A stretch of 64,000 nt of DNA from Anabaena sp. UHCC 0204 (GTDB lineage Bacteria; Cyanobacteriota; Cyanobacteriia; Cyanobacteriales; Nostocaceae). The DNA is taken from positions 62,001 through 126,000 of the forward strand of contig NZ_VIKW01000002.1 of NCBI RefSeq assembly GCF_009711975.1, read 5' to 3'. A model generated the notes under the pieces. The model worked only from the letters and a program-made list of their open reading frames with translations, searched no databases and was not told where the DNA came from. The translations under genes and the position numbers were made by a program. Positions 53,280 through 62,295 of this stretch are shown here, piece after piece. Position 1 is the stretch's first letter; each line of letters starts with the position of its first letter.

Positions 53280-54338
53280 TTAATTAGAGATATTACTAAT
53301 TATTGCTAAACAATCATTTGCGGTTTCTTCCACAATAGTGGTGATAAATTCCCGTGCGTCGGTGGTGCGGGAAATACTATCAATTTGATGACGACAGAGA
53401 TGAATAGCACTTTGAGCAGGTTTATTTGGTCTAACTTCTTCAGGAAGTATTGCTAGTTCTAAAGTTGTACCAATGACAAATAAATGGGGTATATTTGTTA
53501 ATCTCTGTTGGGGAATTGAACGAATTTCTAATAAGCCAGCAGTTAATTCTCTGTCATCATTTGTCATTGTCGCCCAAGATTGATCTAATAAATCACCAAG
53601 TCCGAAAAAACTGCTAGGTAATTGCTTATGATGAGCGAGAATTTTATTTACTAATAATTGCCGAAAACGATCTTTATCTCCTGTTTCTAATTCATACATA
53701 ATTACAGAACTGCTGAATACTTCCCGCGCTAATAATGCAATTTGTATAGCCCAAGGTAGTTTTGTATAAGTTTGTCCAGCAGCCCAAGCAGTGACAATAT
53801 GATCTAAATCTTCGTTAGCAGCAACTCTCACTTCTAATTTACGCACTCGTGACTCAAGATTATTCAGTCTTGTACCCACTTGTTGAGCTAATTGATTAAA
53901 TTGTTCACTCAGTTGAATGATTGCGTTTTCTTGGGTTTGCAATCTTTGTTTTTGATTGCGAATAGCATCACGAGCTTCTAATAATGAGTTTTGAGTAATT
54001 TCTAGGGCAATTTGACTAATTTTTAAGGAGTCTGTAAGTTCTAAAACCCAGTTTGATAGTGCTTCTTGTCCTGCTATTAAGTTACCATCTAACAAAAGTT
54101 GGCGTTTATGATCACTTCCATCTAGTTGAGAAATTAGGTTTCCAAACCATCCTCTATTTTTGCGATAACGGATGATATCTTTATTAATTTGGATGCCGTT
54201 TATTAGGTCAATTATGGCTTTATCTCCCACTACAGGAACTCGTTTTTGGAGTTGTTCTAGTGTTTGAGTTGATGGATTTGTAAAACCTGCATTTTGTTTT
54301 AAACTACTTGAATTTTGAGGATAGAAAAGATTACTCAT
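53280..54338 (-). CDS. RdcB/YjcZ-like coiled-coil protein
   Basis: 352 residues. A Gln-rich coiled coil lies at about 110-175 (QKQRLQTQENAIIQLSEQFN, VGTRLNNLESRVRKLEVRVA). A globular C-terminal part follows (WAAGQTYTKLPWAIQIALLA, RQLLVNKILAHHKQLPSSFF). It overlaps the dynamin-like gene by 4 nt (ATGA), so translation is coupled. In E. coli the dynamin-like YjdA/CrfC (RdcA) pairs with YjcZ (RdcB) and affects diguanylate cyclase DgcN. This pair has the same arrangement, and the name is given on that basis. Role in cyanobacteria is not known. Confidence 0.68.
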   Translation of the reverse strand: MSNLFYPQNSSSLKQNAGFTNPSTQTLEQLQKRVPVVGDKAIIDLINGIQINKDIIRYRKNRGWFGNLISQLDGSDHKRQLLLDGNLIAGQEALSNWVLELTDSLKISQIALEITQNSLLEARDAIRNQKQRLQTQENAIIQLSEQFNQLAQQVGTRLNNLESRVRKLEVRVAANEDLDHIVTAWAAGQTYTKLPWAIQIALLAREVFSSSVIMYELETGDKDRFRQLLVNKILAHHKQLPSSFFGLGDLLDQSWATMTNDDRELTAGLLEIRSIPQQRLTNIPHLFVIGTTLELAILPEEVRPNKPAQSAIHLCRHQIDSISRTTDAREFITTIVEETANDCLAIISNISN

Positions 54339-56710
54339 TGCTTATTCCTTATTAAATCACTTGCAAATTCTAAACGAGCAGCAGCATTTTTATTTTTTTC
54401 TTTTGCTTCTGCAAATAAATAATCAAGTTCAGTCACTAATTTTTCTTTTTCCTCAACTTGTAATTTTTGGTCTTGCTGTGATTGAATCAAACTTTCACGG
54501 TAGTTACTCAAGTAAATATCAAGATCATTAAAAAAGATAGAAACTCGCTGTTTAAAGTCTTCATCTAAATATTGATTAATGCCTTGTTTGATATTTCTGA
54601 CACTTTGATCAATGGATTCACTAGATTGATCAATTATCTCTTGGAGAGAAACAGTATAATAATCCTCCTTTTTATCAGGACGTTTAACTCTAATTGTTTC
54701 TTTTTTGGGAACTAAAAACAACCAATGTGTAAATTTTCTTTTTTCAACTACTTTATTTTCATATCCCTGATCTAACCATCGAGTATTACTGTTGACTCTC
54801 ACTTTACCAAAATCAATATCCTCAGAATCAATAGTTAATGTTGGTAATGATAAATTTATCTCAAAAGCTTCATTTAATCGTTGACGCGCTCGGTCAATAA
54901 TAGGCTGAGTTTCTTGTATCAAAAAATTTGTTAATTTAAGTCGTGATTTTTCAGTTATCTTTCTTACTTGTTCACGCACATCATCTAGTAGCATATCTAT
55001 TCTCTGTTTAGGATAAGCTATAGCTTGTTCTGCAAAATCTTCCGCTTCTCTCAAACTATTAAATTCAATTACACCACTACCTGTTGGCTTGATCTGAGAA
55101 TTGAATCGTTTAGAAATCAAATTAAAAAAATTGGTCGCTACCATACCCCCTTTTTTTACTAAATCTGCCCGTTGATATTCTTCTTCAATAAAAGAACTTT
55201 CAAGACTGACAGTAGCCTTTTGCTTCAGAGTTTCCAATATTTTATTAAGTTGTTGATAGAGGTTAGTTTTAATGTTATCTACCTCCTGTAATCGTTGACG
55301 ACAATCTTCTAGTGATTGCAAATCTGTTTCTAGTGCTGTAACTTCAAATTTAACTTTCTCTTCATCTTGTGCCATAGCACTTCTGCGAAGTTGTACATCA
55401 TCTTGTAGTTCTGCAAGTCGAGCAAGAGAAATTTTGAGCGCAGATTCTATACAACGTGGTGCGGCTTCCGCCATTAAAGCATTAATTGCACCATTTAAAA
55501 AAGGATCAAATCCTGATTTTTTCCACAATTTTTCAGCTTTCTTTATTAACTCTTCTACTGCTGCTTCTTTTAGATCTTCTTCCCAATCAATACCAAATAC
55601 TTCTTGAGCAAGAGAACTTGATGTTTCCAATTTACTAACTTCAACATCTGGACGTTGTTGTAATTCCATTAAAAAATTAGCAGAAGTAAAAGCACGTCTA
55701 GCTGATATTTCAAATACTCGATTTATATCACCAACGTTACCAATCCCAAATTCAGCAGCAACAAACTGTTGTACCTGTTCTGGTTTCATGTCACCATCTC
55801 GACGCTGATCTACTTTATTAATTAAGACATATAAACTTTCTTTACCTCGTAAGTCTATGACTCTTTCAACATCTTTTTTTACTTTCTCTGCGGCTTCATT
55901 TTTCAACTGTGTGAAATCTAAAACTATCAACACCATTGAACTTTTACGGAGTTGTTCAGCAACTACAGCTTGAAGTCGCAGATTTTCTCCTGCTTCATTT
56001 GGTCCAGGAGTATCTACAATTACTAATTTACCTAAAGTTTCTGATTGCTGATTTGTTTGAGAAAGCCAAAAAGGAGTACGAATCCGGGGAACTTCTGTTA
56101 AAGATTGAAGTGGATCTACACTGGGGCAAATAATACTGCATAACCGGACAATATCATTTAAACTTGTTAAGGTGAGAGCAATATTTTTGCGTCCTTCCGA
56201 TTTGTGGGGAACTGATTCTACTAAAGCTTTTTGAATCAATTTTGGCATTATTTGTAAATGAGGATATTGAGCCAGCTTTTCTTGTGCTTTTTCAAGTCCC
56301 ATCTCATTAATTTGCTTCCGCAAAGCCAATAAAGTCTCTTGAAAAACTGTTACTATTTCGCGACTTAAAGTTAAAATTGGTTCTTGCAACCCAGCATCAA
56401 AAATAATTTCTGTGGGCAGCGTCGTCATGGCAGAATTACGACTTGGTAAAATATCCTGTCCGATAATGGCATTTGTGATCGTTGACTTACCCGCTTTCAT
56501 CGGTGCTACAATTGCCATTCTTAACTCAAGGTTTTTGACTTTCTCAACTTCTTGTTTTACTTGCTGCTCAAATTCAGCATATTTTTGACTAGCAACATCA
56601 GAACTCAGTGCTGTACTAGCACGATTCATCAGCAAACTGATTTGCTCTAATAGGTCAATAACATCACTTTGCAAATCTTGGACATTCGGCTTCAGCGTTT
56701 GAGAATCCAT
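54335..56710 (-). CDS. Dynamin-like GTPase (CrfC/YjdA/RdcA type)
   Basis: 791 residues. The GTPase domain is at the N-terminus: P-loop MAPMKAGKSTITNAIIGQ-type segment (APMKAGKST, about 67-75), switch region TTLPTEI, G3 VIVDTPGPNE and G4 LINKVDQRRDGD. Long helical stalk regions with coiled coil (about 430-560 and 740-790) surround a middle domain. It should act on membranes or as a scaffold driven by GTP hydrolysis. It leads the operon with the RdcB-like gene and, downstream, the patatin gene. Its own promoter lies in 56711-56924. Confidence 0.85.
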   Translation of the reverse strand: MDSQTLKPNVQDLQSDVIDLLEQISLLMNRASTALSSDVASQKYAEFEQQVKQEVEKVKNLELRMAIVAPMKAGKSTITNAIIGQDILPSRNSAMTTLPTEIIFDAGLQEPILTLSREIVTVFQETLLALRKQINEMGLEKAQEKLAQYPHLQIMPKLIQKALVESVPHKSEGRKNIALTLTSLNDIVRLCSIICPSVDPLQSLTEVPRIRTPFWLSQTNQQSETLGKLVIVDTPGPNEAGENLRLQAVVAEQLRKSSMVLIVLDFTQLKNEAAEKVKKDVERVIDLRGKESLYVLINKVDQRRDGDMKPEQVQQFVAAEFGIGNVGDINRVFEISARRAFTSANFLMELQQRPDVEVSKLETSSSLAQEVFGIDWEEDLKEAAVEELIKKAEKLWKKSGFDPFLNGAINALMAEAAPRCIESALKISLARLAELQDDVQLRRSAMAQDEEKVKFEVTALETDLQSLEDCRQRLQEVDNIKTNLYQQLNKILETLKQKATVSLESSFIEEEYQRADLVKKGGMVATNFFNLISKRFNSQIKPTGSGVIEFNSLREAEDFAEQAIAYPKQRIDMLLDDVREQVRKITEKSRLKLTNFLIQETQPIIDRARQRLNEAFEINLSLPTLTIDSEDIDFGKVRVNSNTRWLDQGYENKVVEKRKFTHWLFLVPKKETIRVKRPDKKEDYYTVSLQEIIDQSSESIDQSVRNIKQGINQYLDEDFKQRVSIFFNDLDIYLSNYRESLIQSQQDQKLQVEEKEKLVTELDYLFAEAKEKNKNAAARLEFASDLIRNKQ

Positions 56711-56924
56711 TGGCTTTTACTCCGCACCTGATTAAATCCACTACCGTAGATTTTCTCTTGACACAAAGGATTATACAAACAGTGAAAATACGGAAGCCAC
56801 GCTTTTACATATTTCTTATTGTTTCTTGTTTTTACGGGTAAATTATGCTAATAAAACGCAAATTGTCTCAAAAAGTTAACTCATTACGGATATAATCTTT
56901 CTTAAGTAATACATAAAATTCTTT

Positions 56925-57070
56925 ATGCGTCGAGATTCAATCTTTTACAAACTATTCCAACAATATCCATCTTTGCTATTTCAACTATTGACAAATCCAC
57001 CCACAAATGCTGATGCTTACAGATTTGATTCTGTAGCAGTCACAGAACCCAAATGTGAATTTGACAGCTA
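56925..57070 (+). pseudogene. N-terminal fragment of DUF2887/Rpn-type PD-(D/E)XK transposase-like gene
   Basis: Starts MRRDSIFYKLFQQYPSLLFQ and continues LLTNPPTNADAYRFDSVAVTE, the typical opening of DUF2887 proteins (Rpn/YhgA-like recombination-promoting nuclease family). Similarity stops after about EPKCEFDSYRF, at a short repeat (CTACAGATTT appears twice, near 57017 and 57067). The frame runs on antisense into the next gene to 57152. The nuclease core is missing, so this is a remnant. Confidence 0.7.
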
Positions 57071-57079
57071 CAGATTTAT

Positions 57080-57850
57080 TCACTGTCCTGCTAACATTTG
57101 CAATAGTTTATCCATATTATCTAAATTACCAACCATGCGCCGAATTGGATGAGGCCATACTTTAACTAAAGTTGGAGTAGCCGAAACTTGATCAATTTCC
57201 GCCTGTTCTGGATTGGTGAGAACATCAATAACTTTCAGAGTATAAGGATATCCTAGCGATCGCTCTAATGATTCATGCAAGTTTTGTAAAATTTTTTCTG
57301 TAGTCGCACTATGGCCAGCCACAAATAAGCGCAGAACATAGCCTGGCGGACCTTGGATATTTTGTGGTGTTGGTTGTGTATTGATCACTGGTTGTTGGTA
57401 CTGTGAGGGAGAATCAGCTAAATCCAGACGCACAATTAAATCATGATCTTCCCAAAGCTGAGGAAATGTAGTTCGATAAGTTGATAATACCAAGCGATCG
57501 CACAATCCATCCTGCCAAGGTGCTGATTGCCACACTAAATCCCCTGTCCCAAAAATCGCATTCAACACAGCTTGATGACGAACCACCGCTGGATAAGCTT
57601 CCGCAAAAATTTGTACTTGTTGAGTCCGAGGATTTAACCAATGATCAATAGTTGCAGTATAACAAGGAACTAAAAAATGTGGCGGCTCTGGTAAATCCAG
57701 AATTTCCTGTAAAGCCGCACACAAATGTAAATGCCATCGTCCTTGTTTACTAGGATCAATACAATAAATTAAATCCCCTCCAGGCGTAAACAAGGCAATA
57801 CCTTTGAACAACTGGGGTTTAGATAGTTTGTCTAAATTCAACTTAGTCAC
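57080..57850 (-). CDS. Protein with C-terminal KaiB-like domain
   Basis: 256 residues from the probable GTG at 57850. The N-terminal 170 residues (LFKGIALFTPGGDLIYCIDP, GRWHLHLCAALQEILDLPEP) are not recognised. The last 90 residues (YVLRLFVAGHSATTEKILQN, YTLKVIDVLTNPEQAEIDQV, SATPTLVKVWPHPIRRMVGN) match the KaiB/SasA-N thioredoxin-like fold. No histidine kinase is present. The frame extends upstream to 57907 only through heptamer repeat translation (SCQLSIVNCQL). It follows pilT by 71 nt on the same strand. Confidence 0.8.
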   Translation of the reverse strand: MTKLNLDKLSKPQLFKGIALFTPGGDLIYCIDPSKQGRWHLHLCAALQEILDLPEPPHFLVPCYTATIDHWLNPRTQQVQIFAEAYPAVVRHQAVLNAIFGTGDLVWQSAPWQDGLCDRLVLSTYRTTFPQLWEDHDLIVRLDLADSPSQYQQPVINTQPTPQNIQGPPGYVLRLFVAGHSATTEKILQNLHESLERSLGYPYTLKVIDVLTNPEQAEIDQVSATPTLVKVWPHPIRRMVGNLDNMDKLLQMLAGQ

Positions 57851-57854
57851 AGGA

Positions 57855-57905
57855 GCAGGGAACAATTGACAATTGACAATTGACAATTGACAACTATCAA
57901 TTATC
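57855..57905. repeat. Heptamer repeat (CAATTGA-type)
   Basis: Four to five tandem copies of ACAATTG lie between pilT and the KaiB-like gene, followed by degenerate ATCAATT units. The repeat supplies the false N-terminal extension of the KaiB-like frame. The complementary unit occurs at about 60562-60590. Confidence 0.85.
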
Positions 57906-57921
57906 AATTACCTATTATCCA

Positions 57922-59193
57922 TTAAACACGACCTCTGAGGAATTGCGCCATTTCATTCGGAGTTGGGGACATTTCCAAAGCCGTTTCTTCGGTAATTCGG
58001 CCTTCTTGGTAGAGATTCAGTAATGACTGATTCATTGTTACCATGCCATCAAAACCGGCTTGTTTCATTAACTCACCAATTTCATCATACTTACCATCTT
58101 TTACCCATTCTTTCACAGCTTCAGTATTAATAAGAACGTCATGGAAAGCCGCCCGTTTACCATCTGTAGTCCGACACAAACCTTGAGCAATTACCGCTAC
58201 TAAAGATTCTGCCAGTGCGACGCGCATAGCATCTTGTTCTTCGCCTGAATACAAATTGAGAATCCGTTCAATAGTTTTTACCGCACTATTGGTGTGCAGA
58301 GTTCCCATCACCAAGTGACCTGTTTGCGCTGCTTTGAGAGCCGTATTCACGGTTTCTTTATCCCGCATTTCCCCCACCAGAATCAAATCTGGATCTTCCC
58401 GCAAAGCTGCTTTTAAGGCGTTATCAAATTTGCGGGTGTGCATTCCCACTTCCCGTTGTTTGACTAGAGACTTACGGCTTTGGTGAACAAATTCTACTGG
58501 ATCTTCAATTGTAATAATATGTTTAGCCATCTCCCGATTGATATAATCAACCATCGCCGCCATTGTTGTTGATTTACCTGAACCAGTTGGACCTGTCACC
58601 AAAATTAAACCTTTGTGATGATGACAAATATCTCGAAATATCGGTGGTAAACGCAACTGCTCCATAGACAGAATTTTCAGGGGAATTAACCGGAGTACCA
58701 TTGCATAACCACGCAAGGAATCAAACACATTAATCCGTACCCGTGCAAATTCGTACTGAGTCGCACCATCAAATTCTAGCTGTTCTTGAAACCTTTGGAT
58801 TTCCGCATCAGTGAGAATCTCCCGCAACCAACTCATAAAAGTCACTTTATCAGTTTCGGGATAAGTTGTAGTTTGAATCTCCCCCCGACTACGAAAGCGG
58901 GGGATTTCGCCTACTCCCACGTGAACGTCAGAATAACCCTGATCAAATGCTTCTTGGACAAGGTTCGCCAAAGTCAGGGCTGAAGGCTTGTTTCTAGAAA
59001 CAGAGGGACTAGATGGTGGTGGTGCTGGTGGCGCTCCAAGTGGACTCATTCCTACAGGTAGAGTCATTGTTGCGGCTGGAGCATTCTCTTCTAAATTTTT
59101 TGCCCCTTGACGCTGTGCAGTTGGTAACTGTGATGTTGATGTCGGTAGCGGTGGCGGTGGTGGCGGCATTCTGCGTGTTTGTGGTTCTGTCAT
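57922..59193 (-). CDS. pilT: Type IV pilus retraction ATPase PilT
   Basis: 423 residues. A Pro-rich N-terminus (MPPPPPPLPTSTSQLPT region, about residues 9-65) precedes the PilT N-domain and RecA-like ATPase. Walker A GPTGSGKSTT, Asp box TIEDPVEFVHQ, Walker B LILVGEMRDKETV and the His box TLHTNSAVKTIERI are all intact. It powers pilus retraction in twitching motility and DNA uptake. pilB and pilC are not in the window. The long Pro-rich lead is unusual in length but occurs in cyanobacterial PilT proteins. Confidence 0.94.
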   Translation of the reverse strand: MTEPQTRRMPPPPPPLPTSTSQLPTAQRQGAKNLEENAPAATMTLPVGMSPLGAPPAPPPSSPSVSRNKPSALTLANLVQEAFDQGYSDVHVGVGEIPRFRSRGEIQTTTYPETDKVTFMSWLREILTDAEIQRFQEQLEFDGATQYEFARVRINVFDSLRGYAMVLRLIPLKILSMEQLRLPPIFRDICHHHKGLILVTGPTGSGKSTTMAAMVDYINREMAKHIITIEDPVEFVHQSRKSLVKQREVGMHTRKFDNALKAALREDPDLILVGEMRDKETVNTALKAAQTGHLVMGTLHTNSAVKTIERILNLYSGEEQDAMRVALAESLVAVIAQGLCRTTDGKRAAFHDVLINTEAVKEWVKDGKYDEIGELMKQAGFDGMVTMNQSLLNLYQEGRITEETALEMSPTPNEMAQFLRGRV

Positions 59194-59831
59194 ATATTTT
59201 CACTGTTGGTAGATGGAAAATTTAATTGGTAATTTAAGTTATTGCTAATTTGGGAAAAATCTGATGAAAACAGCATAAAACTATGAAAAACAGCCAAAAT
59301 TGAGGATCAATTTACATGGTAGTGTGTAATTCCTAGTATTTATACAGTGTTTTTAGTCATTTATTGACCAATATATCTTGTTTAACACACATATACTATC
59401 CTTAGTCTTCCGTGCAGGATCTACAAAATCTCTGTAATTAATTATATAAGTAATTGAATCTATATGGATAAGGAAATGCAGAAAATTAGCAATTACTGAT
59501 TACCTCTCCAGGAATTATGAGAATCAATCCAGTTTTTTATAAGAAATGTTAAGCATCTGGGAAGTCAAGATGTGCAAATAAGATTTTGAGTCTCTTCTAT
59601 CATTAGTCTATATTCCTAAAGACATATACCAAAACTCAGTTCCATGCCTGTGGGTATATGTGGGTTCTCATTCATAAGGACAAAAAATTAACTGTAAAGT
59701 TTAGTTAAGAAATGCTCATTTTGGCGCTAGAGTTTTATATACTGAATTTCACTGAAACAAAATCAGTTAATTCGCTTGCGAGCGATAAACAACTGAAAAT
59801 TTAAACTTGCTGTGTATTGGGAGGAAAAGTC
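59194..59831. other. Long intergenic region upstream of pilT
   Basis: About 640 AT-rich nt between divergent pilT and the membrane protein gene. It should hold both promoters and possibly a long pilT leader. I see no repeat family, tRNA or strong hairpin. Confidence 0.45.
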
Positions 59832-60206
59832 ATGGTTTCGGCTCAAAGCTCTAATCTCGCTAAGACGCACTCCTTATTAATAATGAGAAGCTTTTTAATT
59901 TGGACATTTACATTGGCAGTGTGCCTGTTAGTTGTCGGCTTTCCATTGGTTGTTCTAATGGCTACGGTTGGATGTCTGTTATCAATTGTGTTGCAATCTG
60001 TTATGCCTGCTAGTGCAGTGCTAGTTGTGGCAGGTGGTTTAATAATGTTTAATGTTATGGCAGTATTAATTGCTGCTGGCGTGCTTACCGCTAAAGGTAT
60101 TCATCCTAAACAGGTAAAATGGTTAAGCTGGCTACATGGTGAGGCAGAAAAATCACAAACAACTGTTTATGCAGCTTGTCCTTTAACTTGTGAAATAAAC
60201 CAATAA
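59832..60206 (+). CDS. Small membrane protein (124 aa)
   Basis: Starts MVSAQSSNLAKTHSLLIMRS at the ATG 59832, with GGAGGAAAA directly upstream, a strong ribosome-binding site. Two to three hydrophobic helices cover about residues 18-88 (FLIWTFTLAVCLLVVGFPLV, VGCLLSIVLQSVMPASAVLV, MFNVMAVLIAAGVLTA). The polar C-terminus contains KQVKWLSWLHGEAEKSQTTV. A clean intrinsic terminator follows. Function is not recognised; it seems a conserved cyanobacterial membrane protein. Confidence 0.7.
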   Translation: MVSAQSSNLAKTHSLLIMRSFLIWTFTLAVCLLVVGFPLVVLMATVGCLLSIVLQSVMPASAVLVVAGGLIMFNVMAVLIAAGVLTAKGIHPKQVKWLSWLHGEAEKSQTTVYAACPLTCEINQ

Positions 60207-60246
60207 TTATCATTAGTTAACAACACTCGAAAAACAGTACATCTGC

Positions 60247-60267
60247 CCGGTAAAGCCGGGTTTTTTC
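60247..60267 (+). terminator. Rho-independent terminator
   Basis: CCCGG-TAAAG-CCGGG stem-loop followed by TTTTTT, 40 nt after the stop codon of the small membrane protein gene. This is the clearest intrinsic terminator in the window. Confidence 0.85.
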
Positions 60268-60590
60268 ATGTCTGGCAATATCTACCTGTGAGGAGGCATT
60301 CGGTGTAGGGGACTTCCAAGAAATAAATTATACAGATTAACGTATGGCTAACGCGAAGCGTGGCGTTAGCCATACCGCAGAGGCGCAGAGGACACAGAGG
60401 AATAAGGGTTTGAGTGTTTTTTTATTTGGAAGTTCCTAAGGGCGAAGCATTCGGAAAATGAACTTGGGGAAAAACCGAGAATTTGTCGCCCGAATGCTTC
60501 GCCCCTACAGGAGTCAGTAGGAAGAAGAATAGTCTTGAACCTGGGTTATTAAGCGTTCTTAGTTGTCAATTGTCAATTGTCAATTGTTAA
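60268..60590. repeat. Repeat-rich intergenic region
   Basis: It holds a perfect palindrome TATGGCTAACG/CGTTAGCCATA (60343-60374, 11-bp arms) and a GCAGAGGCGCAGAGGACACAG repeat at about 60379. A palindromic element at 60440-60504 follows (arms GGGCGAAGCATTCGG and CCGAATGCTTCGCCC, same element as at 31793 but inverted), then TTGTCAATTGTCAATTG heptamers to 60590. No gene is seen. Confidence 0.75.
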
Positions 60591-61127
60591 TTAGGTGCTA
60601 ATCAACTCAACTGCATCTCTTCCGTCGCTATTTTGTAGATATACTTTGACAATCTCTTCTTTGGCTGTAGGTAATTTTTTACCGACAAAATCAGGGTGAA
60701 TTGGTAACTCTCGATGACCCCTATCTACTAATACAGCTAAACGAATGACTTCTGGCCTACCATACTCATTCACTGCATTTAGAGCAGCACGAATTGTTCT
60801 TCCTTTAAAAATGACATCATCTACCAATACAACAGTTTTTCCTGTCAGATCAAAAGGAATTTCAGTTTTGGCTGGAGTTCTTAAACCTATTTTGTCAAGA
60901 TCATCACGATAAAATGTAATATCCAACGCGCCTACAGAAACCCTGACATCTTCAAGAATTTCTATTTGACGTGCCAATGAATTAGCTAAAGGTACTCCTC
61001 TAGTATGAATACCCAGCAGCAACAACTGAGATAAATCTCGCGTTCTTTCGATAATCTGAGAAGCTATACGAGTCAAGGTTCGACGCAGTTCTTCTGATGA
61101 AAGAATTTCAACTACTTTGGTAGACAT
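60591..61127 (-). CDS. pyrR: Bifunctional pyr operon regulator / uracil phosphoribosyltransferase
   Basis: 178 residues from the ATG at 61127 ([20 protein letters not shown]). The PRPP-binding motif is [38 protein letters not shown] and [14 protein letters not shown] are family blocks. PyrR binds pyrimidine operon mRNA in other bacteria and has uracil phosphoribosyltransferase activity. The open frame reaches back 49 codons, but that stretch only translates the tandem repeats at 61141-61290, which form its 5' leader region. Confidence 0.93.
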   Translation of the reverse strand: MSTKVVEILSSEELRRTLTRIASQIIERTRDLSQLLLLGIHTRGVPLANSLARQIEILEDVRVSVGALDITFYRDDLDKIGLRTPAKTEIPFDLTGKTVVLVDDVIFKGRTIRAALNAVNEYGRPEVIRLAVLVDRGHRELPIHPDFVGKKLPTAKEEIVKVYLQNSDGRDAVELIST

Positions 61128-61140
61128 AAGGTTAGGGAAT

Positions 61141-61290
61141 AGGGAGCAGGGAGCGGGGAGCAGGGAGCAGGGGAGCAGGGGAGCAGGGGAGCAGGGGAGC
61201 AGAGGAGAAAAATCTTCTTTTGCAACTGACAACTGACAACTGACAACTGACAACTGACAACTGACAACTGACAACTAACAACTGACAACT
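61141..61290. repeat. Two tandem arrays between pyrR and cbiB
   Basis: A GAGCAGGG(G) octamer array at about 61145-61205 is the complement of the CTGCTCCC array at 37457. It is followed by a heptamer array (AACTGAC, about ten units with some AACTAAC variants) at about 61218-61290. No unique spacers are present. The arrays separate two same-strand genes and must be crossed by any joint transcript. Confidence 0.88.
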
Positions 61291-62245
61291 AACAAATTAA
61301 AAATATTGCTAATCCTAACCATAGTAAAAACGCATATCGAGTTAATTGTAAAGCTTTATCAATAGAATCAGGAGTTATGGGATAAATAGCATCTCCTAAA
61401 AGTGGTTTATCTTTAGCTACTCCACGATACCAATTTATTCCTCCCATTTGCACACCTAAAACCGCAGCATAGGCACATTCACTCCAACCAGAATTGGGAC
61501 TTGGATCTTTAATGGCATCCCGGCGGCAAATTCGCCAGACATTTAAAGGTTTCAAGGATAGTAACGATAGAGTTATCACTGTTAATCTACAAGGCAACCA
61601 AGTAAAACAATCTTCCCATCGCGCACTAAACCAACCAATATCGGTGTAAGGTGCTTCCTTATAACCAATCATAGAATCTAGAGTGCTACTAGCTTTATAT
61701 GCTAAAGCTAAAGGAGCAGAACCAATTACAGGTATAAACGCACCGATAATGGCATAAAAAAGAGGAGCCATGACTCCATCGGTAGCATTTTCTGTTACAG
61801 TTTCCAAGATTGCTCGTAAAACTTCTGCTGCTGAAAGATTGGCTGTATCTCTACCAACATAATTACTTAAAACTTGTCGAGCTTGTGTTAATTCTCCTAA
61901 GATTAAGGGTTTAATAACCTCCGTTGCTGCATCTCGTAAACTCTTGAGTGCAAAACAACTAGCTAAAAGAATGCTTTCTATAGCGATTCCTAAGAATGGA
62001 TGTATCCATTTGGCACTTTGAATTATTACCCAGCCAACTAAAGCACTACCAATCATTAAAATCATGGCAATGACAATTCCGGCCAGACGCTGAGTGAGAG
62101 AATTTTGACAATATTGCAGGGCTAATTTACTCAACCGAGAAATTACTCCACCCATGACTCGTACCGGATGAGGCCAATTCCAAGGATCTCCTATTAAATA
62201 ATCTAAAAATGCAGCCAAAACTAAAACCAAAGCGGCGGATCTCAT
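61289..62245 (-). CDS. cbiB: Adenosylcobinamide-phosphate synthase
   Basis: CbiB/CobD membrane enzyme that attaches aminopropanol (phosphate) to cobyric acid in cobalamin synthesis. AAFLDYLIGDPWNWPHPVRV followed by MG is the N-terminal signature. Other blocks are NYVGRDTANLSAAEVLRAIL, ENATDGVMAPLFYAIIGAFI and SPNSGWSECAYAAVLGVQMG. Four to five membrane helices, 318 residues, all usual. With cobA in this window it shows a cobalamin or pseudocobalamin pathway. I see no cobalamin riboswitch upstream. Confidence 0.95.
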   Translation of the reverse strand: MRSAALVLVLAAFLDYLIGDPWNWPHPVRVMGGVISRLSKLALQYCQNSLTQRLAGIVIAMILMIGSALVGWVIIQSAKWIHPFLGIAIESILLASCFALKSLRDAATEVIKPLILGELTQARQVLSNYVGRDTANLSAAEVLRAILETVTENATDGVMAPLFYAIIGAFIPVIGSAPLALAYKASSTLDSMIGYKEAPYTDIGWFSARWEDCFTWLPCRLTVITLSLLSLKPLNVWRICRRDAIKDPSPNSGWSECAYAAVLGVQMGGINWYRGVAKDKPLLGDAIYPITPDSIDKALQLTRYAFLLWLGLAIFLIC

Positions 62246-62295
62246 TTGTTCTTGATTTTTTGTCTTTTAGATGATGATTGATGCTGAACTGATGA

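Noticed and set aside
61128-61274. N-terminal extension of PyrR with [11 protein letters not shown] and [11 protein letters not shown] repeats
   Set aside because: It only translates tandem DNA repeats; the family-conserved protein starts at 61127.
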